A stretch of 64,000 nucleotides of DNA from Eonycteris spelaea (taxonomy: Eukaryota > Chordata > Mammalia > Chiroptera > Pteropodidae): positions 7,511,501 to 7,575,500 of the forward strand of contig PUFA01000068.1 of NCBI GenBank assembly GCA_003508835.1. Reading direction: 5' to 3'. The position numbers and the translations under genes were made by a program. The notes under the pieces were generated by a model, which saw only the letters and a program-made list of their open reading frames with translations, made no database searches and was not told the DNA's origin. Numbering within the stretch: position 1 is the first letter of the stretch; the number at the start of each line of letters is the position of its first letter. Below, in pieces: positions 24,356 to 34,914 of the stretch.

Positions 24356-24404
24356 ACATCCTTTCGAATAGAGACCTAAAATATTATTTATATATATATA
24401 TATA

Positions 24405-24815
24405 TAGGCTGTGTTTGGAAATTGTGTAATGTCTTATAAGCCATTGTAAGAACTTGGACATTTTCTCTAAATTAGATGAAAAACTATTGAAGGAGAAGGG
24501 TCCTCTAAACTTTTCTAGATCAATCTATCTGATATATTTTAAATAAACTAAATGGAAACAAGGAAAAAGTCAGAAAACCAGGAGGGAGTTATTGCTTCTA
24601 GCAAAAGATGATGGTCGTTTAGGCCAGGATGGTAGCAGTGGATTATTGAGAAGTGGTCATGTTTTAAAGATTAAGCCAGTAGAATTTGCTGATAGGTTGA
24701 TTTGGGTATGAGAAAAATAAAAAATCAAGGAGAATTCCGGCTTTAGTTACTAGAAAGATAAGATTATCAGTTGCTGACATACAACTGAATACAAGGGGAA
24801 CATTGTTTTATTTTG
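24405..24815 (-). mobile_element. L2 internal fragment
   Basis: 'gtcttataagccattgtaag', 'aacttggacattttctctaa', 'aaaccaggagggagttattg', 'gatggtagcagtggattatt' and 'gtagaatttgctgataggtt' are complements of the L2 ORF tail. The 3' end is absent. Confidence 0.75.
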
Positions 24816-25459
24816 TTTTTATTTTTGGTGGGTAGTGGTGATGACCAGGAAATGAATATTCATCATGTTATATTTGAAATATTATTTTTATGTTCAAGAA
24901 GAGATCATCATTGACCAATGGATGGCCACCAGGTAGAAGAGGTGAGGCCACGATCTACTTTATGTATACTGAAAAAATACACGTTAGTGGGCTATTGAAT
25001 AAGTCTTCAGAGCAGAATGGCCTCTTATCATAGGCTCAACAATTCAAATCCACTCCCTCTTTATCATAGCATCATTTGTTCTGTGTGTAAAATCTACCCT
25101 AGTTTCTTTTTCCAGACTTTCTTTCAAAGTAAACCTTGAGACATGGTGCTCAGTGGCTTTTCTTGTGATAATACTATAATGAGGTGGAGTCTCATAATAA
25201 GGCTACTGGGAGTGGCATCAATATAGCTCAGTTTTATTGGTTTAATTCCTCTTATTTTTGGCTCACCTACTTTATTAGATTCTTTTCCATTTTATTATAT
25301 GTGTATCCCAATGTCACATATTTAACACATTCTGTTTTTACTAACATACATTTTTCTCTTTCTATTTTGTCATCTATTTTGTACATACTTGATATCTTGA
25401 CATATTTAAATTTGGAGGATAGAAGGTTTGTTCGTGTGTTTTAGTGATCTGCTTAATGT
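24816..25459. other. Unassigned AT-rich sequence
   Basis: No gene. The plus-strand frame 25184-25444 encodes a hydrophobic AT-driven peptide without homology. Confidence 0.5.
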
Positions 25460-25590
25460 TTAGCATTTGTTAACTTTGGAAATGTCATTTGACCGCTCTG
25501 GCCTCAGGGTTCTCATTTATAAAAAAAGGTTGATGGTGCCTGCCCTTCCAAAATACTATGAGAGTTAATGGCATTTGGTACTTTATTTCA
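25460..25590 (+). repeat. MIR fragment
   Basis: 'ggaaatgtcatttgaccgct', 'ctcagggttctcatttataa', 'gagagttaatggcatttg'. Confidence 0.6.
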
Positions 25591-25725
25591 ATGTTTTCAG
25601 ATTACTTTCACATCTGTCATTTGATTTTTACTCCAATTCTGATGACAGGTATAAATTCCTACTTAAAAGTAAGAAAATAATGGCTCAGAAAGATTTGAAA
25701 CTTGTACAAGGCCATTCAGTTATTC
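25591..25725 (-). repeat. MIR fragment
   Basis: 'cacatctgtcatttgatttt', then 'aaaataatggctcagaaaga', 'cttgtacaaggccattcagt'. It abuts a plus-strand MIR head to tail. Confidence 0.6.
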
Positions 25726-25835
25726 ACTCAACAAACATGTGCTTCATGCATATTAACATAGTAGGAGCTGTTCAAGGTGGCAACGATAAAAAATAATGGC
25801 AGAGACTCCCCCATTGCCATGTTAAAGGACATGAG
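25715..25835 (-). repeat. L2 3'-end fragment
   Basis: 'gttattcactcaacaaacat', then 'ggtggcaacgataaaaaata', 'atggcagagactcccccatt': reverse L2 3' end. Confidence 0.5.
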
Positions 25836-26049
25836 TACATACAGAACAAATTCTAACGCAATATGAAAAGCATATATCAGTCCATTTTACAGAGATATTA
25901 TAAAACTTGAGATACTATATTAAAAAGCTTTTGTACCAGTCAAGTAGGAGATATTCAATAAATGTCAACCAGTACAAGTGACATTTGAGGTAATCATAAT
26001 TATATCAATCATTATTTATAGAGTGCCTACTATGTTCTATAAGTATTTT

Positions 26050-26540
26050 TTTCTCCATTAGATTCATTTTGTTGCAAGCAACAGACACAGTGGAGCTAGC
26101 TTATACAGGGCAGGAGAGAACTTATTATAAAGGATACAGAGCTATCTTACAGAACCAGCTCAAGGGCAGGCAGGCAGCCAAATCTTACAGAGAAAGCAGA
26201 ACCAGAAGGGAAAGTCATCAGGAACCCAGGGACTTCTCTCTCTAATTCTGTCTTAGCTTCTCTCTGCATATCTGCCTCATTGTTTTGTTTTTCTGTATAT
26301 CAGCTTTCTCTGCTACTTAGTCAAAATCTGGAAAATGTCCACTCTCTGCCTCTGTAGTTTTAGTTTTGTTTTTTTGTTGCTACTGCCGTTATTATTTGCA
26401 GTGTTTTAATGTGGTTTATTTTTTCCATATATCCCTCTCATTCAAAGTCTAGAATAAACTGACATCTTGCAGGCTCAATTCCAAACTTCTGATGAGTGGT
26501 TCCTGATTGGACCAGTTTTGGGTCCACCCAGCTGTGATCT
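26050..26540. repeat. Probable LTR-like dispersed repeat, unassigned
   Basis: 'gttgcaagcaacagacacag', 'aacttattataaaggataca', a C/T-rich middle, and 'ctgattggaccagttttggg' follow a layout I associate with an old mammalian LTR-type repeat. I cannot fix its family or strand. Confidence 0.35.
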
Positions 26541-26754
26541 GAGTACACAAATTACTATTGAAAATGTACTTCTTTGAAACCTATTTCATCAAAAGATAGG
26601 TGAGGGTATATTTTTCAGAGTAGATGGTGGTGGCATTATGAGCTGAGGATGCACCTTCAAAGGTTATGGTACATCCAGGCCCCACAAGACGCTTGCCAGG
26701 TAGAAGGGCAGAAATCATTTTTCATTTCACAGATGTGTAAAATGAGACTCTTAA

Positions 26755-27440
26755 ATTAATTTATTCAGTGGATACATATTGAATGCTGACTGAATACCAG
26801 GCATGGTGATAGGGGTGACAGCTTTTAACTTGTGAAGATCACTTTCTATAAGGGATTAGAGTCATTAGATAAATTATCATATAACACACGTGTAATTTCG
26901 ATTTTAAGAGAGGCTATTGAGAAGTGTGGGGTCTATGAGAACATGTAACAGGAGAAACAGACCTCCTGTGGGGTAGTTGTGAAGGGCATGAAAGAATATT
27001 ACCCTATGGAAGTGAATTTGAATTGAGCTCTAAAAAATGAGTAGCAATCAATTCATGGATGATTGGTAGGTCAGGGCACTTTCCAGGCATATGGAACAGC
27101 ATGAGAAGACAGAAAAAGGAACCCAGCCAGTATAGACAAGGACTTTAAAAGGAGACGAGGAAAATGGCATATGATTAACAGTTGAAATAGTCAGGGGCAG
27201 AAACTTGAGTAGTTTTAAAAACTGTTCTTTAAGTGCAATGGAGAACTATGTTTAAAATTTTCAGAACAGAAGAGTATCAAGATCAAGTATTGTGTTTTAT
27301 AAAGTGACTTTGGCTATATACAGTGTTGAAAATGAATTGAAGGAGGACAAGAGTGGATGTGGGGAAAACAATTCAGAAGTTATTTCAGTGGCTCAGAAAA
27401 AGAAAATGGGAGCTAAAATAATGAGATTGAGTAATAAGGG
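26755..27440 (-). mobile_element. L2 fragment, long
   Basis: Reverse L2 from its 3' end ('taccaggcatggtgataggg', 'tataagggattagagtcatt') through 'catatggaacagcatgagaa', 'gtatcaagatcaagtattgt', 'gtgactttggctatatacag' and 'caagagtggatgtggggaaa'. No reading frame is intact. Confidence 0.75.
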
Positions 27441-27900
27441 TACAGAATAACACAGACTATCTTTTTTTAGTTTAATTTGACTTTGTGGAATTTTACTTTG
27501 TAGCTTCTCATAATAGTTCAGCTGGAACTTAAATCCCCATTGCCTGACGCCAAATTTCATCCCATCATATGTGACCAGGCTATGTCTGAGATAATGTTCC
27601 TTTTATTTTTATTACCATTTGGTGATATAGAGATAGTGAAAAGGCTAAAGATATATAGTACAATGTTTAATAATTGTGAATCTAGAGGAAAGAAAAATTA
27701 TTCTTGGAACAGAAAATGTTAAATTCAAATTCAAACGATAAGATGTTTTTTCATTTCCTCAAAGTTCTCCTTATTTTCTTGTTGCTTTATTTCCTTTACC
27801 ATGAAGCGTTATGTATATACACAGATTCCTTATAAAAGAAAGAGCATTTTTTTCTACTTAAAGAAAGTTTTTTTAGAAAAGGTACAGATGAAAGATGGAA
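27441..27900. other. Unassigned sequence
   Basis: Nothing recognised apart from short T tracts. It runs up to the CA microsatellite. Confidence 0.5.
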
Positions 27901-27916
27901 CACACACACACACACA

Positions 27917-27957
<41 letters not shown>
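27901..27957. repeat. (CA)n microsatellite with CACCAC interruptions
   Basis: CA run broken by 'accac' near 27923 and ended by 'accaccc'. Frames crossing it on both strands give Cys/Val or Thr/His runs and are artefacts. Confidence 0.95.
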
Positions 27958-28189
27958 ACCCAGGAACAGCAGATGCAGGATCACATGCCGTATCTTTTGT
28001 TTTGCAGCAGTAGCCAAGGTCTTCATCTCTTCAGGGATATGCTCAGAAAATCCCTTGATCTCTAGGAAAAGCTATTCAAATCCTGAACCTACTACCAGAG
28101 GAAAGCTAGTGAAGATGAAACTGAAACCCCAAGGGATCAAGAAGTAGAAACTCTGAATTCTCCTAAAATGCTTCTACTTCCCTTAGAAG

Positions 28190-28320
28190 GTGATAATTAT
28201 TGATTACGTGACCTTGGCAAATTACTTAATATCTTAGTGTGTTATTTTTTCATCATCTATAAAATGAGGATACAAATAGTTGTTTCATGATGGGGTTGGG
28301 TTAAAAATACAATGATGGGT
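28190..28320 (+). repeat. MIR fragment
   Basis: 'attgattacgtgaccttggc', 'aaattacttaatatcttagt', 'catctataaaatgaggatac', 'gttgtttcatgatggggttg'. Confidence 0.75.
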
Positions 28321-28559
28321 ACCAAAGGGATGATTGTTGAGATGGTGAGAATATTTAAGTTCCAGTTATTTTATAGATATGCTAGAGGGAACTGGGCTGT
28401 CTTAGAGATGAGCTCCTCATCTCTAGGATGAATTCATGGGTCACACGTAGCTCATAATTCGCATAATTCATTACATGCAACATAAAACATAACTCTAAGG
28501 AAAAACAGATGATTAATATATGATCACCAATTTCCCTCTTCTCATTCTCTCTTGACTAA

Positions 28560-29865
28560 TTTTAATCAGATATCCATCTTCACCTATCCATCAAAATAAG
28601 TCCTACAAGTGTTGCAACATTGATTAACCCAGAGGTCAATTCTTAGTTCTCACCTTACTTGATCTGTCAGCAGCATTTGACACAGTCTATTCCTCTCTGT
28701 TCCTTGGAACATTTTCTTCACTTAGCTTTTAGGACACTATCCTCTTCCCTCCTCTTCACTTATTCCCTTCTTTGCCGGCTCATCGTCATCCCCAAGATCT
28801 CTGAAAGTTGGAATTTTTCAGGGCTCAGTTCTCAGATACCTTCTACTTTTTATCCAACATTACCCCTGGCCGATATCATCCAGTTACATAGTTTTAAATA
28901 TTATCTGCAGCTCTAGGTCAGTTCTATCCTCTGAACTCCAGACTTGTGCATCCACTGCTAATTTTATATCACCACATGTCTGACAGGCAACTCAAAATCA
29001 AGAGTTCCGTTGAGGTTCTTATTTCCACCACCTAATAATCTGGCTCATTCCATAATCACCGCTTAGAAAATTTCAACTATGTCCTTCCAGTAGCTCAAAC
29101 AAAATCTTAGTAATCATCCTTGATTCCTTCCTTTCTCACAGTCTGCATCCAATCTATCAGCCAATCCCAGTGTTCCTATCTACAAAATGTATCTACCTCT
29201 TGCTCAGTTAACCTCTTGTACTCTAGACTGAGTAAATATTATCCTTTGCCTTGGTCAATGGAAGAGCCTCTTAACCTGGCTTTCTGCTTCCTTCTGTCTA
29301 TTTCAACACAACGTAATTCCTTAAAGTGTAAATTTACTCATGGCAGTTCTCTGCTCAAATTTCTCCAGTGTCTGTTCATTCACTTAGAGTAAATGCCAAA
29401 TACTTTACAATGACCTATAAGGGCCTGTGCTCTGGCATTTGTCACACCCCATCATCTCCTCTTTCTTGTTCATTCTGCCTCAGCCACACTGGTCGCTTTG
29501 GGCTACCTCTGCCCCAGGGCTCTGAATTCCCTGCTCTCCATATGACCTACACCCTCCTTGTTTCAGGTCTCTGATGATATCCCTCACCATGATCTTCTCT
29601 AACCACCCATGTGAAATTATAACTCTTCTCGTAAATGGCTGCCCACTCCCTAACTTATTTTCTCCACAGTGGTTTTGTTTGTTTGTTTGTTTGTTTGTTT
29701 TTTATCATTGCATAAACTGGATATTCATTGTCAGGTTTTCCCTTTACTAGAGTGCAATCCTCATGAGGGCTGGGGCTTTATTATTTCTGCCCGTAGTCAC
29801 CACAATAGTGCCTGACATATGGAAGACACACATTCAATATTTGTTAAATAAACAAATGAATTAAG
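28560..29865 (+). mobile_element. L2 (LINE-2), longest copy in the window, with broken RT region and 3' end
   Basis: About 1.3 kb of L2 in sense orientation. 28661-28687 still reads DLSAAFDTV, reverse-transcriptase motif A of L2. The later YADD box, expected near 28890-28915, is not intact. Further blocks are 'ccaatctatcagccaatccc', 'gaagagcctcttaacctggc', 'aaatttctccagtgtctgtt', 'acaatgacctataagggcct', 'ttctgcctcagccacactgg', 'gtgcaatcctcatgagggct' and the terminus 'aatatttgttaaataaacaa'. A (GTTT)n run lies at 29676-29702. Frames 28659-28916, 29120-29392 and 29368-29574 are pieces of this element in shifting frames. Confidence 0.9.
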
Positions 29866-29920
29866 AATGCTGTCCATGCCCTTATAACCTCACAGGTTTT
29901 GTTCAATAACTTCAAGTGAT

Positions 29921-30187
29921 CAGGGCTGAAAGTTCAAGATCAGAATGCCAGCATGATCAGGCTCTTTTTTGAGGGTCCTCTTCTTGGTAATGTCCTCACA
30001 CGGACTTTCCTTGTTTTGTGCATACAGAAAGAGATCTCATATCTCTTCTTTTTAACATGGAGGCTTCATCCTCATGACATCATCTAAACCCAGTTACCTC
30101 CCAAAGGCCCCATCTCCGAAAACTATCATGTTTGTGGCTTAGGACTTCAACATATGAATGGGGGGCACAAATGTTCAGTTCATAGCA
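29921..30187 (-). mobile_element. MLT1-type (MaLR) LTR, partial
   Basis: Reverse LTR missing its 3' end: 'agttcaagatcagaatgcca', 'gtaatgtcctcacacggact', 'cagttacctcccaaaggccc', 'ggacttcaacatatgaatgg', ending 'gttcagttcatagca', the reverse of the LTR start. Confidence 0.75.
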
Positions 30188-30379
30188 AAGTATTACCCAG
30201 TACCTTTCTGTAGATTGTAAAAGTGAAATCTAAACATAGGTTAAAAGTTTAATGGATGTAAAGGGTCTTCAAAAAGTGGAGATTTTGACTTGTAATAGCA
30301 AAAGAAATTTTGGACAAGGTGGTTTATAAGCCCAGCTTAAAAATAAATGTCAGATTAAGGTCAGCAGATCCAGAGAACG

Positions 30380-30540
30380 ATGTTATATAAGTGCCTGCTA
30401 GTCCCAGACACAGTGATGGGCTCTAAGGTACAAGCACGAATGAATTAGGGCTCCTATGCTCAAGGAGCATAACATCTAAAGAGGGCACATTGCTAAATAA
30501 ACTATTGAGTATGTAGTGGGGAAGGTGCAAAAAGGAAGAT
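30380..30540 (-). repeat. L2 3'-end fragment
   Basis: 'taagtgcctgctagtcccag', 'acacagtgatgggctctaag', 'ctatgctcaaggagcataac'. The gap 30188-30379 is unassigned. Confidence 0.65.
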
Positions 30541-30764
30541 GTTGTTTTTGACCCCATAAGAACTTTTTTTCTTTGCTATTTTCCTAAAGTATTAGTATGA
30601 TAATTTTGAAAAAGAAAAAGAGACATAGAGCTATTGCACCTGTTTGCAGTTCTACCCTAAAATGAATTTGTAATGCAAGTAGGTTTTTGCTAGGTTAGCA
30701 GGCACACCACTTTTTTTTTTTTTTAATTTGAAATGTTTGTTTTGAGTATTTTCTAGACCCATCA

Positions 30765-30888
30765 TTGTGGATGAGTATATGGATGAATGGGTAGAAGGAT
30801 GGATGAATAAAAGGATGACTGAATAGATAAAGAAACAAGTATATAGGTAGGTAGGTAGGTAGGTAGGTAGGTAGGTAGGTAGGTAGAC

Positions 30889-30948
<60 letters not shown>

Positions 30949-30978
30949 GATAGGTAGATAGATAGATGATATATAGAC

Positions 30979-31015
<37 letters not shown>
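30765..31015. repeat. GGAT / GGTA / GATA / GACA tetranucleotide array
   Basis: A degraded GGAT/GAAT stretch (30765-30830) leads into near-perfect GGTA units (30845-30884), about 14 GATA units to 30948, an interrupted GATA part, and GACA units to 31015. The long minus-strand frames of repeated Ser-Ile-Tyr-Leu and Thr-Tyr-Leu-Pro units are translation of this array, not a gene. Confidence 0.95.
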
Positions 31016-31164
31016 TTCTTCACCTTCAAGATATCTCCAGCCTAGTCATAGGTACAAACATGCTATTCCACACTGAACTCTCCTGTGGTAAAGATACACA
31101 CAAAAATTTGAGGATAGAGAGGGTAGCTAAAAATACCTTTGAATTGTTAGGGAATGGATCTAGG

Positions 31165-31905
31165 ACATTTTCAGAAGGAAATGACTTTCCAGCTTGGTCT
31201 TTCAAGGAAAGTTTCAACACATGGAGACAGGGAAGGACATTTCAAGCAGAGAGAGAACAGAACAAAGGATGGTAACAGTGAATGATGTTTTTATGAATGG
31301 TGAGTAGACAGTGACACATCTAAAGGTGGCTGCAGGATTAAGATCATCGTGGAGGGGTTGAGGGAATAGGAGGATCTTGGGAATGCCAGTACGAGTGAGA
31401 CTTCAGAAGCCTAACTTAGAGGCCAGGCTAAGGAGCTTGACCTTTGTGTTGTTGGATAGCAATTTCCTGTTCTTATAAGATGCTCCTCTAGAGCAGGTTC
31501 CAAAGATAAATAAATTTGAAAAATCCTTTGTTTTTTTGAAGTCTATATTGCACATCAACCTATTAAAGCTGCTGAAAAGAAAGTAATCTGTTTAACTTAG
31601 TTTCATTCCAGTATACATATACATATATTTTCTCTTTCAACATCCATTTGAATCTTGTGGAACATCACTGCAGGGAATTCTTTGGAGTAAAAGGGTTTCA
31701 GCAAGAAACTGGTGAAATCAATTTTGCCTTTTTAAATGTCACTCTGGTTACAGTGTGGGGGTGGAGAGGATTTTAATTTGGAAACAAGGAGATGAAATAA
31801 GAAGCTGTCACAGCAGTTTAACAGAGAGGGAGAGTGGGTATTGGATGCTGGGGACAGATATGGGTACAAGGGACACTGAGAACAAGTTAGAAGTTCAATA
31901 TAAGC
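31165..31905 (-). mobile_element. L2 fragments, interrupted
   Basis: First block 31165-31480: 'ggacatttcaagcagagaga', 'gccaggctaaggagcttgac'. Second block 31690-31905: 'gtcactctggttacagtgtg', 'agctgtcacagcagtttaac'. These are successive L2 complements, with about 200 bp of other AT-rich sequence between them. Confidence 0.65.
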
Positions 31906-31910
31906 TAGCC

Positions 31911-32100
31911 CATGATTCTCCTTCTTTAACATGCATCAGGATCACATGGAGGGCTTGTTAAAATACAAATACCTGGGCCCTACTCTCAAAGTTTCTGTTC
32001 AACAGGTCTTTTTGTTCATGGCCTGAGAATATGGATTTTTAACAAGTTCCCAGGTGCTCCTGATGCTGTTAGTATGGATATCACACTTTGAGAATCTATG
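31911..32100 (+). mobile_element. MER5A-type hAT MITE
   Basis: Complete-looking non-autonomous hAT element: 'acatgcatcaggatcacatg', 'gagggcttgttaaaatacaa', 'acaagttcccaggtgctcct', 'gatgctgttagtatggatat'. Ends catgattct and agaatctatg form a decayed inverted repeat. The 8-base flanks do not match. Confidence 0.85.
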
Positions 32101-33057
32101 TTGTCAGATCTCCTAAATCTTCTCTTGCTGAATTTAAAGGTATTTTTCTTCGTCCAAGGCTGATTAACTATATACTTATGTCCTTCTCCACATTTCCCAT
32201 ACTTTCCTCTTCTCTACAGTCTAATCTTTTTTCATATCATCAAAAGCATCCCAAATATGTTGAGAGTGTGTCAGCTAGTGATCCTTACACTGTAAATGAG
32301 AGATGGGCTGATGAAAATCAAGGACATAGCCTGAGTTAATCATACCGCACAGAGTTACCCAGCCTTGCTGATTTCGGTCTTTGTCACCGTGACCTTTACA
32401 GTACATTGCTTCTTTTCTTTGCCACCCCGTTTAGACAGTCCCATGCTGCTGACTCCCCAGCCGGCCCACAGAGTGTTAATTCTATTCTGGAAAGTCATGC
32501 TAGTCCTAATTAAGGCCCCTCATTGCTAGGAGAACTGCTAGCCCCACACAAATCCTCCCAATGGTGTTTGTAAAATATTTCAATTGAACGAAAAGATTTT
32601 CTCCAGGCCAGTAATTATCGTCATTAACATTTAGATAAGTTGGCTATTCCCTGCTCTGTATTACTCTGTGTTCCATTCTCTCATAATGGAGTATATAGGG
32701 AGGACTGAAGAATCTCAACTCAAATGTTCTTTGTTTATAAAGCCAACTGCTTCATTTAGGATTATTTCTGTATTCCATGCAGCTAGCATACTAGTCTTCC
32801 ACTCTCTCCTTCTCCCTTGAATTTCTCTCTGCTGGGGCCCATGGTGGTCTTGAATCCTTTTGCTCTTCACTTATCCCCAGTCAAAAGAAGGCTCAGTCCT
32901 GCTCCTTCTTGTGAGCAAGAATTGACTTATTTGGGGCTCCAAACTTACATGGTTGTCTTGTGACTCCCTGACTCCTACCCCAGGTTCTATCTGTTGCAAC
33001 CAGGTCTGGAATCAGGGACCACAGAGTCGAGCTTTGAGCACTCATTTTGCTGTCAAC
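32101..33057. other. Mostly unique sequence; possible conserved non-coding element at 32330-32660
   Basis: No repeat recognised at 32330-32660. It carries TAAT-type motifs ('taattaaggcc', 'taattatcgtcattaac') and an ERE-like palindrome at 32382-32394 (TGTCA ccg TGACC, one mismatch from GGTCAnnnTGACC), followed by TTTACA. That it is regulatory is inference only. The plus-strand frames at 32088-32339 and 32953-33261 show no domain. Confidence 0.35.
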
Positions 33058-33136
33058 CTAAAGCTCCTCCCAGATTTCTCAAACACCAGGATCTGTACTC
33101 TAAAGCTCCTCCCATTTCTCAAACAGGATCTGTACT
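33058..33136. repeat. Imperfect tandem duplication, about 40 bp x 2
   Basis: Unit 1 (33058-33099) and unit 2 (33100-33136) share 'ctaaagctcctccca', 'tttctcaaaca' and 'aggatctgtact'. Unit 2 lacks short internal bits. Confidence 0.9.
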
Positions 33137-34130
33137 TAGTTTTTTTTTTTTTTTTTTTTCCTGAGTGGTTACCCTGGCTTAGACATAATTCCGGCCAGTG
33201 TGTCCTTATTAGAAAGTCTAACCTAGTGGTATGCAATGGGCTGTGGAATCAGACAAAATGAGTTTCCAATGTTATATATGTTAGGGGCAGCAGGTTGAGA
33301 AGGCGGAGAATTGGATTCAGACCTGCAAAGTAGAAACGGCTATACACAAAGCATTAGAGTCCAGCTGGTGTCAAAGGAAACAGGCACAGCCTTAAAAGGA
33401 ACTAGAGTTTCTCATGCAACTCTTGTGATCAAGCGGTTGGCACACAGGTCCACCAGGCCATGAACATAAAGGACAGCCTCGTTTGCTTCTAATTGCCCAC
33501 ATTAGAGTGAGAGAACCCTACTGACTTCATTGCCTAAACCCAAGTAATTTTATCCACATTATATTTTTAGTTGTTTTTCTTTTATATTTTGAAAATACTC
33601 AAATCTACAAAAAAAAAATGTTGAAAAAAGTAGTACTTTTTTAAAATCTAGTTTCACCAATCACTAACATTTTGACATATTTACTTTAAATCTCTCTCTC
33701 TCTCTCTCTGTCCACACCATACATACATGTGCACACACACATACACAAACTCTGTTTTTCTGAAAATTGTGAAAGAAGTTTAGATCAGGTTTATCCCCTC
33801 CTTGGAAACCTTTACTGACTACTGAGATAAGCCATTGACTACAAAGATAAAACCATTTTCATAGCCTGATGTGAAAACATTTTCCTGGTCTGTGGATTCT
33901 GTGTTAAGTGTCTGGGAATTCCTCCCTGGAGTTTGGGGCCTGTGTCTCTAGGCTGTCTGACCTCTCCACCACTCCTCATAAAAACTGGAAAGAATTCAGA
34001 AAAGTCACGTCTGCATGGATAGTAGGGTGGCCAAATAATTTGTCTCCCACACCAGGAAACTTTTGAAAGTGAACATTGAGTTAGATTGTTCCTGGTTAGC
34101 AGAGAAGTAAGGTCACTCTCAGGCCACAGC

Positions 34131-34132
<2 letters not shown>
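33137..34132. other. Unassigned sequence with T and TC tracts
   Basis: T tract at 33140-33159, TC run at about 33689-33708 and a short CA run near 33732. A possible hAT-type piece lies near 34018-34110 ('agtagggtggccaaataatt'), too weak to name. Confidence 0.5.

Positions 34133-34165
<33 letters not shown>
34133..34165. repeat. 33-base T homopolymer
   Basis: Uninterrupted T run directly before a MIR. No SINE or processed gene body in reverse is visible after it. Confidence 0.95.
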
Positions 34166-34167
<2 letters not shown>

Positions 34168-34340
34168 CACAAAACGGTCAGGTGAGGAGCCAGGAGTTAT
34201 GTGGGTTCAAATTTGAGCTGCTTTATTAGTTTGTGGACCTGGCCCATTACCCACCCAGGTCTAGTTTCTATGCATTATTGCAATATTGCAAATAAAACAA
34301 AACAAACATACTTGTTAACATATTTGAACATGATAAAACA
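34166..34340 (+). repeat. MIR fragment
   Basis: 'ccaggagttatgtgggttca', 'aatttgagctgctttattag', 'gacctggcccattacccacc' and 'ggtctagtttctatgc' follow the MIR core. Confidence 0.55.
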
Positions 34341-34474
34341 CTAAATAAATGGTAAAGAGGCATTTTCACATACAAATACATATTAATCAGCAAGGCAGCC
34401 TCACTCTACCTTCTTTAATTTAATGTAGTCTTTGTTAAGCAGAGCAGCTATTTTCATGGAAATTCCCTTTTTTT

Positions 34475-34800
34475 CCCCACTTTTCACCTTTCCCATTTCC
34501 TCTTCTAAAATGCTCTCACTCAATACCTTTGCTTCAAAATCTACCTATTACAATATCCTGCTAAAATATCATCTCTTCTAGGAAGCTTTCCTGGATTATC
34601 ATTCACAGAGAAGAAACTGTTTCTACTCCAAACACCTATGTCACAAGTTTTCCCGTCTTCCAGACCTTCTGGTTATCGGCATTTTTCTGCATGAGATACC
34701 TTTAATATGAAACTAAGTAGTATTTGAGAGCAATCACTGTACATTTTTTCTCTTTATCTTTAGCCCTGTATCTATACCATTGACTTTCAAATACTTAGAT
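34475..34800 (+). mobile_element. L2 fragment with 3' end
   Basis: 'ctcttctaggaagctttcct', 'ggattatcattcacagagaa', 'tatttgagagcaatcactgt', 'ctttagccctgtatctatac'. L2 order. Confidence 0.6.
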
Positions 34801-34914
34801 TACTGATGTCTGTCAATTACCTTTCAGCCTTAAGTAAAAGAAATCAGCTTCAAAATGGTTTAAATCATAAAGAAATTAATTATCTCATTTTTTTTTTAAA
34901 TCAAATAGGTGTGG

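Noticed and set aside
27796..28026. Cys-Val-rich frame (minus) and Thr-His-rich frame (plus)
   Set aside because: Both are readings of the CA microsatellite at 27901-27957.
30845..31015. Regular repeats that might suggest a CRISPR array
   Set aside because: Four-base units without spacers in a mammalian genome; a microsatellite.
30652..31029. 125-codon minus-strand frame with repeated Ser-Ile-Tyr-Leu and Thr-Tyr-Leu-Pro units
   Set aside because: Translation of the tetranucleotide microsatellite, not a repeat protein.
34133..34165. 33-T tract as the tail of a reverse SINE or processed pseudogene
   Set aside because: Sequence on the 3' side is a sense MIR and no retroposon body reads in reverse from the tract.
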